This document shows, piece after piece, positions 1 to 6,453 of a DNA stretch of 12,547 bases. Source of the DNA: Candidatus Thiodictyon intracellulare (GTDB taxonomy: Bacteria > Pseudomonadota > Gammaproteobacteria > Chromatiales > Chromatiaceae). The first letter of the stretch is position 1; every line of letters starts with the position of its first letter. Made by a program: the position numbers and the translations under genes. The notes beneath the pieces are model-generated. The model did not search any database. It worked only from the letters and a program-made list of their open reading frames with translations, and was not told where the DNA came from. The DNA lies in the NCBI GenBank assembly GCA_016292295.1, contig JADNEJ010000375.1:1-12547 (forward strand), read 5' to 3'.

Positions 1-152
1 TGCCCCGCCTGCCTTCCCCTGCGTGTCCCCGCGTGCCACGGCCACTGGCGGGTGCTGCCTGGCCGCGACGAGCGGCTGCCGCAACCTCCTGCTCAGCGCA
101 CACGTCGGCACCGCCGTGGCGTTACGCGCGGGGCCGTCGCCCGACTACAAAA

Positions 153-835
153 ATGGCCAAAGTCGAGTTTCTCTACGGCGACAAGAAGGAACGCCGACCG
201 ATGCCTTTTGGATCAGCTGCTTTCCCGTCACCAACGCCCAGTACCAGGCATTCATCGCCGCCGGCGGCTATGCCGAGAGGCGCTGGTGGCAAGGGCTGGA
301 GCAGCGGATCGAGTCGCCGGCCGATTCCGGTTGAAAGCAGCCCAACCGCCCGTGGGAACGCGTCGCTTGGTACGAGGCGATGGCCTACTGCGCCTGGCTA
401 AGCGCTGTCCTGGGGCTGGCAATCCGCCTGCCGACCGAATGAGAGTGGGAGCGGGCGGCGCGCGGCACCGCCGGGCGTGAATACCCCTAGGGCGACGGCT
501 ATCGCGCCGGCCATGCGACCATCGATGAGAAGCACTCCGGTGTCGGTTCGACCTATCTCCAGCAGACCACCACCGTCAGCATCTACCCGCACGGCGCCTC
601 GCCGGAGGGTGTTCTGGACCTGGCCGGCAACGTTTGGGAGTGATGCCTGAGCGAATACCAGGACCCCAAGCGCATCCAGCCCGGCGGCACCGGGTCGCGG
701 GTTGTGCGCGGCGGCTCTTGGTACTACTCCCGGCTCTTCGCGCACGCGGCCTACCGCCGCGGCCTCGGTCCGCGCGACGGCCTTGATCATAATTCCACCC
801 ACCTTGTTCAGTCCCAGCGTCGTCGCTCCCTTTAA
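153..835 (+). pseudogene. Decayed FGE/SUMF1-like (formylglycine-generating enzyme family) gene, copy 1
   Basis: Reading across stops, the frame gives an FGE-family (C-type-lectin-like fold) protein. It shows [31 protein letters not shown]-x-EWERAA, YPHGAS, LDLAGNVWE and RVVRGGSW in the family order. The first residues ([10 protein letters not shown], from about 161) are in a different frame from the rest, so there is a frameshift near 185-200. Four in-frame stops follow: TGA 332-334, TGA 440-442, TAG 488-490 and TGA 641-643. Each lies where the second copy in this window, or the family motif, has Trp. After RVVRGGSW the segment WYYSRLFAHAAYRRG lacks the cysteines that catalytic FGEs carry there, so even the intact ancestor probably did not activate sulfatases. 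Similarity fades near 777, and the frame ends at TAA 833-835. The 5' limit is approximate, because no upstream TIR or linker part is seen. Confident as an FGE-family pseudogene; its former role is unknown. Confidence 0.85.
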
Positions 836-1137
836 GAACATGGTCTTGCGCACGTAAACCCACATGGGCCGGCCGGCCTTGGGCGGATTTGTGATCAAGG
901 CCCGCACGACCGCACCAGCGGCTTTGGCTTGCGTGTCTTGTGCGTCTCCCCCATTCATTGACCACTGGATCACTGAACCGCGCGCAGCCCGTAGCCTGGA
1001 TGGAGCGCAACGCAATCCAGGTCCCCGCTCGCCGCCCGCCGAGTCATCGTATGTCTGCGAGGCCGCACCCGGATTTCGCTGCGCTCCATCCGGGCTACCG
1101 GCTACCAGCCACGGGGAATCCGGATGCGGCACCGGCT
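836..1137. other. Intergenic region between the two FGE pseudogenes
   Basis: No supported gene lies here. It holds the inverted GTAG repeat pair (991-1098) and one minus-strand reading frame worth noting. From an ATG at 957-955 the frame reads VVRALITNPPKAGRPMWVYV and then RKTMFLKGATTLGLNKVGG, running to about 785. Its composition is less Arg/Pro/Ala-rich than typical antisense shadows in this GC-rich DNA. Beyond about 785 the same frame is only the antisense of FGE copy 1. There is no clear ribosome binding site and I do not recognise the sequence. It may be a remnant of another gene that replaced the 3' end of copy 1. Confidence 0.3.
991..1098. repeat. Pair of inverted GTAG-type REP elements (BIME-like)
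   Basis: Two 31-base units face each other, at 991-1021 on the + strand and 1098-1068 on the - strand, separated by 46 bases. Each starts with GTAG and then has a palindromic stem with a conserved middle (GGATGGAGCGCA). The stem ends are CCTGGAT/ATCCAGG in the first unit and CCCGGAT/ATCCGGG in the second. The two units differ at four positions, and the stem changes are compensatory. A GTAG tetranucleotide followed by a stem is the established layout of REP sequences mobilised by RAYT (TnpA-REP, Y1-family) transposases. Inverted pairs form BIMEs. No transposase gene is present here, so this would be a non-autonomous copy. Confidence 0.75.
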
Positions 1138-1866
1138 TCATGGATCATCCGGCTCTCCGAATGCCTGCTCTTTGAATTCGCCCGGATCCGCGGCCCACTC
1201 CTCGTTTACCCACTCCCAGACGTTTTCGGACAGATCCAGCACGCTCTCCTGGGATGCGCCGTGCGGGTAGATGCCGACGGCGCTGGTCTGCTGGAGATTG
1301 CTGAGGCCAACATTTCCGTAGGTCTCATTGATATTCGTAAACCAGGCCCGATAGCCGTCGCCCCAGGAGTATTCACGCCCGTCGGTCCCGTGCGCCGCCC
1401 GCTCCCATTCCCATTCGGTTGGCAGGCGGACTCCGGGCCAGAGGGCAGCACCCAACCAGGCGCAGTAGGCCCTCGCCTCGTACTAGGACACACATTCCCG
1501 CGAGCGGTTAGGCTGCTTCCAGCCGAGATCGGTCAGTGACTCGATCCGCTGTTCCAGCTCTGCCCACCAGCGCGGTTCCTGATAGCCGCTGGCAGCGATG
1601 AAGGCCTGGTATTGGGCGTTGGTGATTGGGCAGCGGCCGATCCGGAAGGCGTCGTGGTCGAGGCGTTCCTTGTTCTCGCCGTAGAGAAAGGCCCCGGCCG
1701 GGACCTCGACTCAATCGATCGCCGGCCGCCCGTCAGGGTCCAGTCCGACACCGGGACTAGGGTCTCCCAGTTCGGCTAGTTGGTCGCCGATCGCAAGGCG
1801 GCGTTCGGGTTTTGTCGCGCCGGCGGCGAGTTCGGCGAACAGGGCTTGGGTCTTGAGATCGGGCGC
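1138..1866 (-). pseudogene. Decayed FGE/SUMF1-like gene, copy 2 (former C-terminal half of a TIR-FGE protein)
   Basis: A continuous minus-strand frame interrupted by two stops encodes an FGE-like protein. It begins with a linker-like stretch (ALFAELAAGATKPERRLAIG, then LAELGDPSPGVGLDPDG). Next come [75 protein letters not shown] and NVWEWV. The stops are TGA at 1713-1711 (family motif IDWVEVPAG) and TAG at 1485-1483 (copy 1 has Trp in AWYEA). The frame ends at TGA 1140-1138, about 23 residues after NVWEWV and before the RVVRGGSW module, so the C-terminus is missing. The linker is one frame off the upstream TIR gene, and its frame meets a TAG at 1920-1918, so the frameshift lies near 1860-1917. 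'xxLGDPxPGVGLxxDGxPxID' linkers before FGE domains are common in multidomain bacterial proteins, which supports an ancestral fusion. Confidence 0.85.
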
Positions 1867-2426
1867 GGCGCTGGGGGCTTGATCATTGGTCCGGGCACCG
1901 CGGCCGACACCGGTTGCCTAGTCCGCGCAGCGAACCCTACGGAGGGCGGCGCCGTTGGATGCTGGTGCTCGGCCAGACGCTCGATACCGCAGATCAGGCG
2001 ATCCATATGGCCGCGGAAATGGGCGCCGGCGGCGTGGACCGTGGTGCCCTGGCGATCGGTGAGCGCCTTGATGCTGTCAGGCAGGTCCGGCTCCAGGGGC
2101 ATCGATACGCCCTCCAGGAGCACCGGGATCAGGACGATGCAGCGCGCGATCTCGATCTCGGTGCCAACAAAGTCCCGCGGGGCATCCAGGCGGTGGCGTG
2201 AGCCCGCGTCGGCGGCCCGCAGCAAGTCCCGGCCGATCACGGCCAACACCAGGTCGGAACCGCGAATCTGCCGGTCGAGCCAGTCCCGCCAGTCGACCCC
2301 GAGCGGGATGTCGTTCACGTCCATGAAGACCTGGCCGCGGCCGAAGTGAGCTCCCAGCCGGTCGTAGATGCGCCCGGCGGCCGGGCCGCTGTCCTCCCGG
2401 CGGTAGCAGATGAAGATCGTTGTCAC
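1776..2426 (-). CDS. TIR-domain protein, truncated by frameshift from a TIR-FGE fusion
   Basis: From a GTG start with a good ribosome binding site (GAGGGA, 5 bases upstream) this encodes 216 aa. Residues 3 to about 155 are a bacterial TIR domain. TTIFICYRREDSG is strand A and the BB-loop side, GQVFMDVNDIPLGVDW is the second block, LVLAVIGRDLL the third, and DFVGTEIEIA the helix whose Glu90 is the likely catalytic position of TIR NADases. IPVLLEG is a later strand. The spacing between DFVGTEIEIA and IPVLL looks about two residues short for this family. From about residue 160 the sequence turns Pro/Arg-rich and stops at TAG; the continuing linker and FGE domain are in the next frame. It sits 142 bases downstream of fur on the same strand but is probably not part of a conserved unit. 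TIR proteins act in NAD+ cleavage or signalling, often in phage defence. Whether this remnant is active is unknown; I would treat the locus as decaying. Confidence 0.75.
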   Translation of the reverse strand: MTTIFICYRREDSGPAAGRIYDRLGAHFGRGQVFMDVNDIPLGVDWRDWLDRQIRGSDLVLAVIGRDLLRAADAGSRHRLDAPRDFVGTEIEIARCIVLIPVLLEGVSMPLEPDLPDSIKALTDRQGTTVHAAGAHFRGHMDRLICGIERLAEHQHPTAPPSVGFAARTRQPVSAAVPGPMIKPPAPRPISRPKPCSPNSPPARQNPNAALRSATN

Positions 2427-2524
2427 GTCTGTCCCTCGAATCCTGTTGCGATCATGATGCCCCGCGAATCGCCACCGGCTTGCGAGCAACTGCGCAAGTT
2501 TATCGTGTGGCCCCAGACTCTGCG

Positions 2525-2549
2525 CGGCTGGAGTCCAAGGCTTCAGCCG
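2525..2549 (-). terminator. Hairpin downstream of fur, possible weak terminator
   Basis: CGGCTG (2525-2530) pairs with CAGCCG (2544-2549), with two more possible inner pairs, about 20 bases past the fur stop. No run of T follows on the minus strand, so an intrinsic terminator is only a guess. Confidence 0.3.
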
Positions 2550-2568
2550 TGATCCCGGAGCACCGTGC

Positions 2569-2982
2569 TCACTGCGCGGCACACTGCGCGCAGACGCCAT
2601 AGATGACCAGCGAGTGGTTCTCGATGCGGAAGCCGTGACCGGCGGCGATGGCGCCCTGGCGCTCTTCGATCAGGGGGTCGGCGAACTCCACCACGCGGCT
2701 GCAGCGGATGCAGACCAGATGGTCGTGGTGGTCGCCGCTGTTGATCTCGAAGACCGACTGGCCGGTCTCGAAGTGGCGCCGACAGACGAGGCCCGCTTCC
2801 TCGAACTGGGTCAGGACCCGGTAGACGGTGGCTAGGCCTATGTCGTCGCCGTTGTTCAACAATGCCTTGTAGACGTCTTCGGCGCTGAGATGACGGTGAC
2901 CGCTGCGCTCTAGGATGCTTAGGATCTTCTCGCGCGGACGGGTGACCTTGAGCCCCGCCCCCTTGATCTGCTGGTTGTCCAT
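2569..2982 (-). CDS. fur: Ferric uptake regulator Fur
   Basis: This 137-aa protein is the metal-dependent repressor that binds Fur boxes when Fe2+ is available and controls iron uptake and related genes in the cytoplasm. The N-terminal winged helix runs to about residue 80, with the family signatures LKVTRPREKILSILE and GLATVYRVLTQFEEAGLV (recognition helix near 51-61). The C-terminal dimerisation/metal domain has HHDHLVCIRC. His31, Glu79, His86 and His88 match the known site residues. Cys91/Cys94 and Cys131/Cys134 form a two-pair structural zinc site. The ATG at 2982 is chosen because a strong GGGAGG sequence lies just upstream and the length fits the family (E. coli 148). A longer in-frame extension to 3006 lacks support. 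It is divergent from bamE across 108 bases, a common gammaproteobacterial arrangement. I could not identify a Fur box in that gap. Confidence 0.96.
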   Translation of the reverse strand: MDNQQIKGAGLKVTRPREKILSILERSGHRHLSAEDVYKALLNNGDDIGLATVYRVLTQFEEAGLVCRRHFETGQSVFEINSGDHHDHLVCIRCSRVVEFADPLIEERQGAIAAGHGFRIENHSLVIYGVCAQCAAQ

Positions 2983-3049
2983 CCTCGCCCTCCCGGGAGA
3001 TTGCACCGGCCGCCGGACCGGGTTCGATGATCGGGGGCCGGGGCTGCTG

Positions 3050-3055
3050 TATGAT
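3050..3055 (+). promoter_or_regulatory. Candidate -10 element for bamE
   Basis: TATGAT (5 of 6 matches to TATAAT) lies 35 bases before the bamE ATG. No convincing -35 sits 16-18 bases upstream. A second candidate, TATCAT at 3079-3084, would give a near-leaderless transcript. Weak call. Confidence 0.3.
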
Positions 3056-3090
3056 GCCGGGGTTTACCCGCTTTGCCCTATCATAACAAG

Positions 3091-3588
3091 ATGCGAAAGC
3101 TTCTCACTCGTCCGGCCGCCTACCTGCTCGGCCTCGCCTTCCTGGCCTTAGGCGCCTGCGTGGGGGTACCCAAGGTGGACGACTATCAGAAGTCCGTGCT
3201 CGAGCGGCTGCCCTTCGTCTACAGGATGACGGTGCAGCAGGGCAACATCGTCAACGCGGAGCAGGTGGATCAGCTGCAACCGGGCATGAACAAGCGCCAG
3301 GTGCGCTATCTGCTCGGTACCCCGCTCTTGACGGACTTTTTCAACTGCGACCGCTGGGACTATGTCTACACCATGCGGCGCGGCCATAAGCCCCTGGAGC
3401 GGCGTAAGGTCACTGTGCTCTTCAAGGACGATGCCCTTATCGGGGTCGAGGGCGACCTGCGCCCGAACCCCAAGGCAGCCGCGACCGACAAGCCCAAGGA
3501 GACCATCGTCTCGGTGCCCGATTACAAGAATAACGAGGGGTTGATCACCCGTGGACTAGAGGCAGTCGGCATCAAGAAAGAGAAATGA
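3091..3588 (+). CDS. bamE: Outer membrane assembly lipoprotein BamE (SmpA/OmlA)
   Basis: BamE is a small lipoprotein of the BAM complex that folds beta-barrel proteins into the outer membrane. The protein is 165 aa. Residues 1-22 are a lipoprotein signal peptide with lipobox LGAC and acylated Cys23. The BamE core follows: VERLPFVYR-like (38-45), GNIVNAEQVDQLQPGMNKRQ, VRYLLGTPLLTDFF (71-84) and RWDYVYTM (88-95). All are hallmark motifs. It is longer than the E. coli protein (113 aa) by a charged C-terminal tail of about 40 residues, which is seen in related gammaproteobacteria. The ATG at 3091 is preferred over a TTG at 3073 because it begins the signal peptide directly. Neither start has a clear Shine-Dalgarno sequence. 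It is divergent from fur and convergent with ratA, with only 7 bases between the two stop codons. Confidence 0.95.
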   Translation: MRKLLTRPAAYLLGLAFLALGACVGVPKVDDYQKSVLERLPFVYRMTVQQGNIVNAEQVDQLQPGMNKRQVRYLLGTPLLTDFFNCDRWDYVYTMRRGHKPLERRKVTVLFKDDALIGVEGDLRPNPKAAATDKPKETIVSVPDYKNNEGLITRGLEAVGIKKEK

Positions 3589-3595
3589 GGGTCGC

Positions 3596-4030
3596 TCAGC
3601 CCCGGTAGACGTCATCGGCGCGTTTGCAGAAGGCGTCCACCAGTGAGTTGGCGATCTGGTTGAAAACCGCTCCGAAGGCCTTGTCGATCAGGCGGCCGGA
3701 AAACTCGAACTCCAGTTCCAGTTCGACCTTGCAGGCGTCCTCGCGCAGCGGGGTGAAGCGCCAACCGCCGTGGAGTTTGCGGAAGGGGCCGTCCAGCAGT
3801 GCGATGTCCATGCGCCGATCGCGCTCGAAGCGGTTGCAGGTGCTGAAAGTCTGGTGAATGCCCAAGCGCGAGACCTCGATACGCCCGCAGATCTGCTCCG
3901 CGGTCTCGGAGATCACCCGAGTGCTCTGGCACCAGGGCAGGAACTGGGGGTAGGCGCCCACGTCGTAGACCAGATCGAACATGCGCTTGGCCGAGTGGGC
4001 GACCAGGGCGCTCTTTTTGACGAGGGCCAC
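3596..4030 (-). CDS. ratA: RatA-like SRPBCC (START/Coq10-type) family protein
   Basis: The 144-aa product belongs to the polyketide cyclase/START-like SRPBCC family that includes RatA and the coenzyme-Q-binding Coq10. Signatures are KKSALVAHSAKRMFDLVYDV, AYPQFLPWCQSTRV, a central FSTCNRFERD, and the C-terminal helix AFGAVFNQIANSLVDAFCKR. In E. coli the homologue is described as a toxin affecting 70S ribosome association, while the Coq10 relatives bind ubiquinone; either role fits and sequence cannot decide. The start is a GTG at 4030, two bases after the glmM stop codon at 4035-4033. This implies translational coupling, with GGGGTGG at the end of glmM as a possible ribosome binding site. Neighbouring bamE matches the usual ratA-bamE linkage. 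Confidence 0.9.
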   Translation of the reverse strand: MALVKKSALVAHSAKRMFDLVYDVGAYPQFLPWCQSTRVISETAEQICGRIEVSRLGIHQTFSTCNRFERDRRMDIALLDGPFRKLHGGWRFTPLREDACKVELELEFEFSGRLIDKAFGAVFNQIANSLVDAFCKRADDVYRG

Positions 4031-4032
4031 GC

Positions 4033-5379
4033 TCAGGCCACCCCATCGGCGATCTGGTCTCGCACCACGACGGCCAGCCGGTCGGCCAGGGCCTGGACCT
4101 GGGGGCCGTCGGCGCCTTCCACCATCACCCGCACCAGGGGCTCGGTGCCGGATGGCCGCAGGAGCACCCGCCCGCGCCCGGCCAACTCCTGCTCGACCAG
4201 GAAGGCCGCATCGATGACGGCCGGCAGGCTGACGATCTCCCGGCGCTCGGGCAACCGGATGTTGATCAGGACCTGGGGGTAGTGCTCTACCTCGGCACAC
4301 AGGTCGTCCAGGCCCACCTCCAGACGGTTCAGGGCCGCCAGGACTTGGAGCGCCGCGACGATGCCGTCCCCGGTGCTGGTGCGGTCACGGCAGATGATGT
4401 GGCCCGAAGGCTCGCCGCCCAGGATGGCATCGGTGCGCTTTAAGCGCTCCATGATGTAGCGGTCTCCCACCTGGGTGCGGGCGAAGCCGATGCCGAGCCG
4501 GTGCAAGGCGTGCTCGAACCCGAGATTGCTCATCAGGGTGCCCACCACGTCCCCGCGCAGGGTGCCGGCCGCCTGGCGCGAACGCGCGATGATGTAGAGC
4601 AGGTCATCGCCATCCATCATTCGGCCCCGGGCGTTGACCATCAGGACCCGATCGCCGTCGCCGTCGAAGGCGATCCCCAAATCGGCGCCCGCCGCCATCA
4701 CCGCCGTGCACAGGGCGCCCGGACTGGTCGAGCCGACGTTGCGGTTGATGTTGAGCCCGTCGGGCTCGGTGCCCATGGGCAGCACCTCGGCCCCCAGTTC
4801 TTCAAAGACATGGGGGGCGGTGTTATAGGTCGCCCCGTGGGCGCAGTCCACCACCAACTTGAGCCCGCGGAAATTCATGGCCGCGGGGATGGTAGACTTG
4901 CAGAACTCGATATAGCGCCCGCCCGCGTCCTCAACCCGCCGCGCCTTGCCCAGGGCCGCGGCGTCCACGGTATGCAAGGGCCGCTCGAGCTCCGCCTCGA
5001 TGGCAAGCTCCACCTCGTCCGGCAGCTTGTCGCCGTCGGCAGAGAAGAACTTGATGCCATTGTCCTGGTAGGGGTTGTGGGAGGCGGTGATGACGATGCC
5101 GGCAGCAGCACGGAAGGTGCGCGTGAGATAGGCAACCCCCGGGGTGGACATGGGTCCAAGCAGGCGGATATTGACTCCGGCGGCGGCCAGGCCCGCCTCC
5201 AGGGCCGACTCGAACATGTAGCCGGAGATCCGGGTGTCCTTGCCGATCAGGATGGTGCTGCCGGGACCCTGACCCAGGACCCGGCCGGCCGCCCAGCCCA
5301 ACTTGAGCACGAAATCGGGGCTGATGTTGGGCTCACCGACCCGCCCGCGGATCCCGTCCGTACCAAAATATTTCCGCAT
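4033..5379 (-). CDS. glmM: Phosphoglucosamine mutase GlmM
   Basis: GlmM interconverts glucosamine-6-phosphate and glucosamine-1-phosphate in the cytoplasm, feeding UDP-GlcNAc for peptidoglycan and lipopolysaccharide. The 448-aa length is normal. [15 protein letters not shown] opens domain 1. The active-site serine is Ser100 in [15 protein letters not shown], which is phosphorylated in the active enzyme. The Mg2+ loop is DGDGDR (239-244), the sugar-binding loop is GGEPSGH (321-327), and the phosphate-binding loop is [12 protein letters not shown] (408-419). The ATG at 5379 has GAGGTTGAG just upstream. It lies downstream of folP on the same strand, as in E. coli, but separated by 188 bases that contain an inverted repeat. 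ratA begins two bases after its stop. Confidence 0.97.
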   Translation of the reverse strand: MRKYFGTDGIRGRVGEPNISPDFVLKLGWAAGRVLGQGPGSTILIGKDTRISGYMFESALEAGLAAAGVNIRLLGPMSTPGVAYLTRTFRAAAGIVITASHNPYQDNGIKFFSADGDKLPDEVELAIEAELERPLHTVDAAALGKARRVEDAGGRYIEFCKSTIPAAMNFRGLKLVVDCAHGATYNTAPHVFEELGAEVLPMGTEPDGLNINRNVGSTSPGALCTAVMAAGADLGIAFDGDGDRVLMVNARGRMMDGDDLLYIIARSRQAAGTLRGDVVGTLMSNLGFEHALHRLGIGFARTQVGDRYIMERLKRTDAILGGEPSGHIICRDRTSTGDGIVAALQVLAALNRLEVGLDDLCAEVEHYPQVLINIRLPERREIVSLPAVIDAAFLVEQELAGRGRVLLRPSGTEPLVRVMVEGADGPQVQALADRLAVVVRDQIADGVA

Positions 5380-5497
5380 CGCAACTCAACCTCAATTCAT
5401 GGACAGGCTAGCGGAACCAGGGCCGACGGATCGCGCGGCTGCGAGCCCAGAACGCATCACGCCATCGCAAGGCTCTGCCGCGACCGGCAAATAATAA

Positions 5498-5576
5498 GAC
5501 AGTATTAACAGGGTCTTGCAGGATTAACAGGATGAGAAACGACGATGGATAACCGTATTAAATCCTGTTAATCCTG
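5498..5576. repeat. Inverted 'taacaggat' repeat between glmM and folP
   Basis: A perfect 15-base inverted repeat has arms at 5519-5533 (CAGGATTAACAGGAT) and 5562-5576, with a 28-base loop. A second, imperfect direct unit (ACAGTATTAACAGGGT) lies at 5499-5514. The AT-rich flank beyond the right arm (to about 5585) also resembles the left flank near 5489. The AT-rich motif stands out in GC-rich surroundings. The right arm includes the folP stop codon. In the folP transcript it would fold into a stable stem and could act as a terminator, attenuator or mRNA stabiliser between folP and glmM. That role is inference; no T-run follows the stem. Confidence 0.75.
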
Positions 5577-6434
5577 TCTATTTATTCGCTGCCAACGCAG
5601 GCTCGCGGCCCCGCGCACCGCCTCCCACACCAGCAGCGCGTCACGGGTCTCGGCCACATCATGGACTCGCAGGACGAGCGCCCCGCGCTGCACCGCCAGG
5701 AGCGCGGCGGTCAGGCTGGCGGCCAGCCGTTCCCCGGTGGCTCGACCGGTCAGGGCGCCGACCATAGACTTGCGCGAGAGGCCCACCAGGACCGGCACCC
5801 CAAGGTCGGTGAAGACCTCCAGGTGGGCGAGCAGGGCGAGATTGTGCGCCAGCGTCTTGCCGAAACCAAAGCCCGGGTCGATGAGCAGGCGCTCGCGAGG
5901 GATCCCGGCGCGGATGCAGGCGTCCACCCGCCCGGCCAGAAAGTCGCGCACCTCGGCCACCGCGTCCCCATAGGATGGCGCCGACTGCATGGTCCCGGGC
6001 TCCCCCAGCATGTGCATCAGACACACCGGCACCCCGAGCCGGGCGGCGGTCTCCAGCGCCCCCGGCGCCCGCAGGGCGCACACGTCGTTGATCAGCCCGG
6101 CACCGGCCGCCACCGCCTCACGCATGACCTCGGGTTTCCAGGTGTCCACCGAGATCGGCACCGCGAGTGACTCGGCCAGGGCCGTCACCACTGGGATCAC
6201 GCGCGCCAGTTCCTCCGCCAGATTCACCGGCGGGGCCCCGGGGCGGGTGGACTCCCCGCCGACATCGATCAGGTCGGCCCCCGCCTCCACCATGGCCTGG
6301 GCGCGGCCAAGGGCCGCCGGGCGGGACCAGAAGCGACCCGCGTCCGAGAACGAATCGGGGGTGACATTGAGGATGCCCATCACCCGCGGCAGAGTGAGGT
6401 CGAGTAGGCGACCGCCGCAATTCAGTTGTGACAT
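5568..6434 (-). CDS. folP: Dihydropteroate synthase FolP
   Basis: FolP condenses 6-hydroxymethyl-dihydropterin pyrophosphate with p-aminobenzoate to make dihydropteroate in folate synthesis; it is the sulfonamide target. The 288-aa TIM barrel shows all family blocks: VMGILNVTPDSFSDAG (18-33), IDVGGESTRPGA (56-67), PISVDTWKPEVM (93-104), LINDVCALR (114-122), LMHMLGEPGTMQ (139-150), LLIDPGFGFGKT (183-194), VGLSRKSMVG (217-226) and LRVHDVAETRDA (255-266). The ATG at 6434 is chosen over an in-frame GTG at 6440; it begins 19 bases after the ftsH stop, so the two genes are co-transcribed. The last five or so codons (NRQD and the stop) lie inside the inverted repeat that follows, so the C-terminus differs from relatives by repeat insertion. 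The catalytic core is unaffected. Confidence 0.97.
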   Translation of the reverse strand: MSQLNCGGRLLDLTLPRVMGILNVTPDSFSDAGRFWSRPAALGRAQAMVEAGADLIDVGGESTRPGAPPVNLAEELARVIPVVTALAESLAVPISVDTWKPEVMREAVAAGAGLINDVCALRAPGALETAARLGVPVCLMHMLGEPGTMQSAPSYGDAVAEVRDFLAGRVDACIRAGIPRERLLIDPGFGFGKTLAHNLALLAHLEVFTDLGVPVLVGLSRKSMVGALTGRATGERLAASLTAALLAVQRGALVLRVHDVAETRDALLVWEAVRGAASLRWQRINRQD

Positions 6435-6453
6435 GGGCACCGATCCGTGAGAT

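Noticed and set aside
1..152. Possible 5' part (TIR or linker) of FGE copy 1
   Set aside because: No frame shows a recognisable TIR or the LGDPxPGVGL-type linker; too short and degenerate to call.
332..1713. Stop codons read as Trp or selenocysteine (recoding)
   Set aside because: Both TGA and TAG occur, frameshifts are also present, and neighbouring intact genes (fur, bamE, glmM, ftsH) end normally in TGA, so a changed code is untenable.
153..1776. FGE/C-type-lectin-fold genes as variable targets of a diversity-generating retroelement
   Set aside because: FGE-like proteins are common DGR targets, but no reverse transcriptase, template repeat or adenine-directed variation is visible. The observed changes are G-to-A stops plus frameshifts, not A-to-N.
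4501..5508. Long + strand open frame (335 aa) antisense to glmM
   Set aside because: It is the GC-rich shadow of a clear glmM gene; it is His/Gly/Ala-rich with no family motif.
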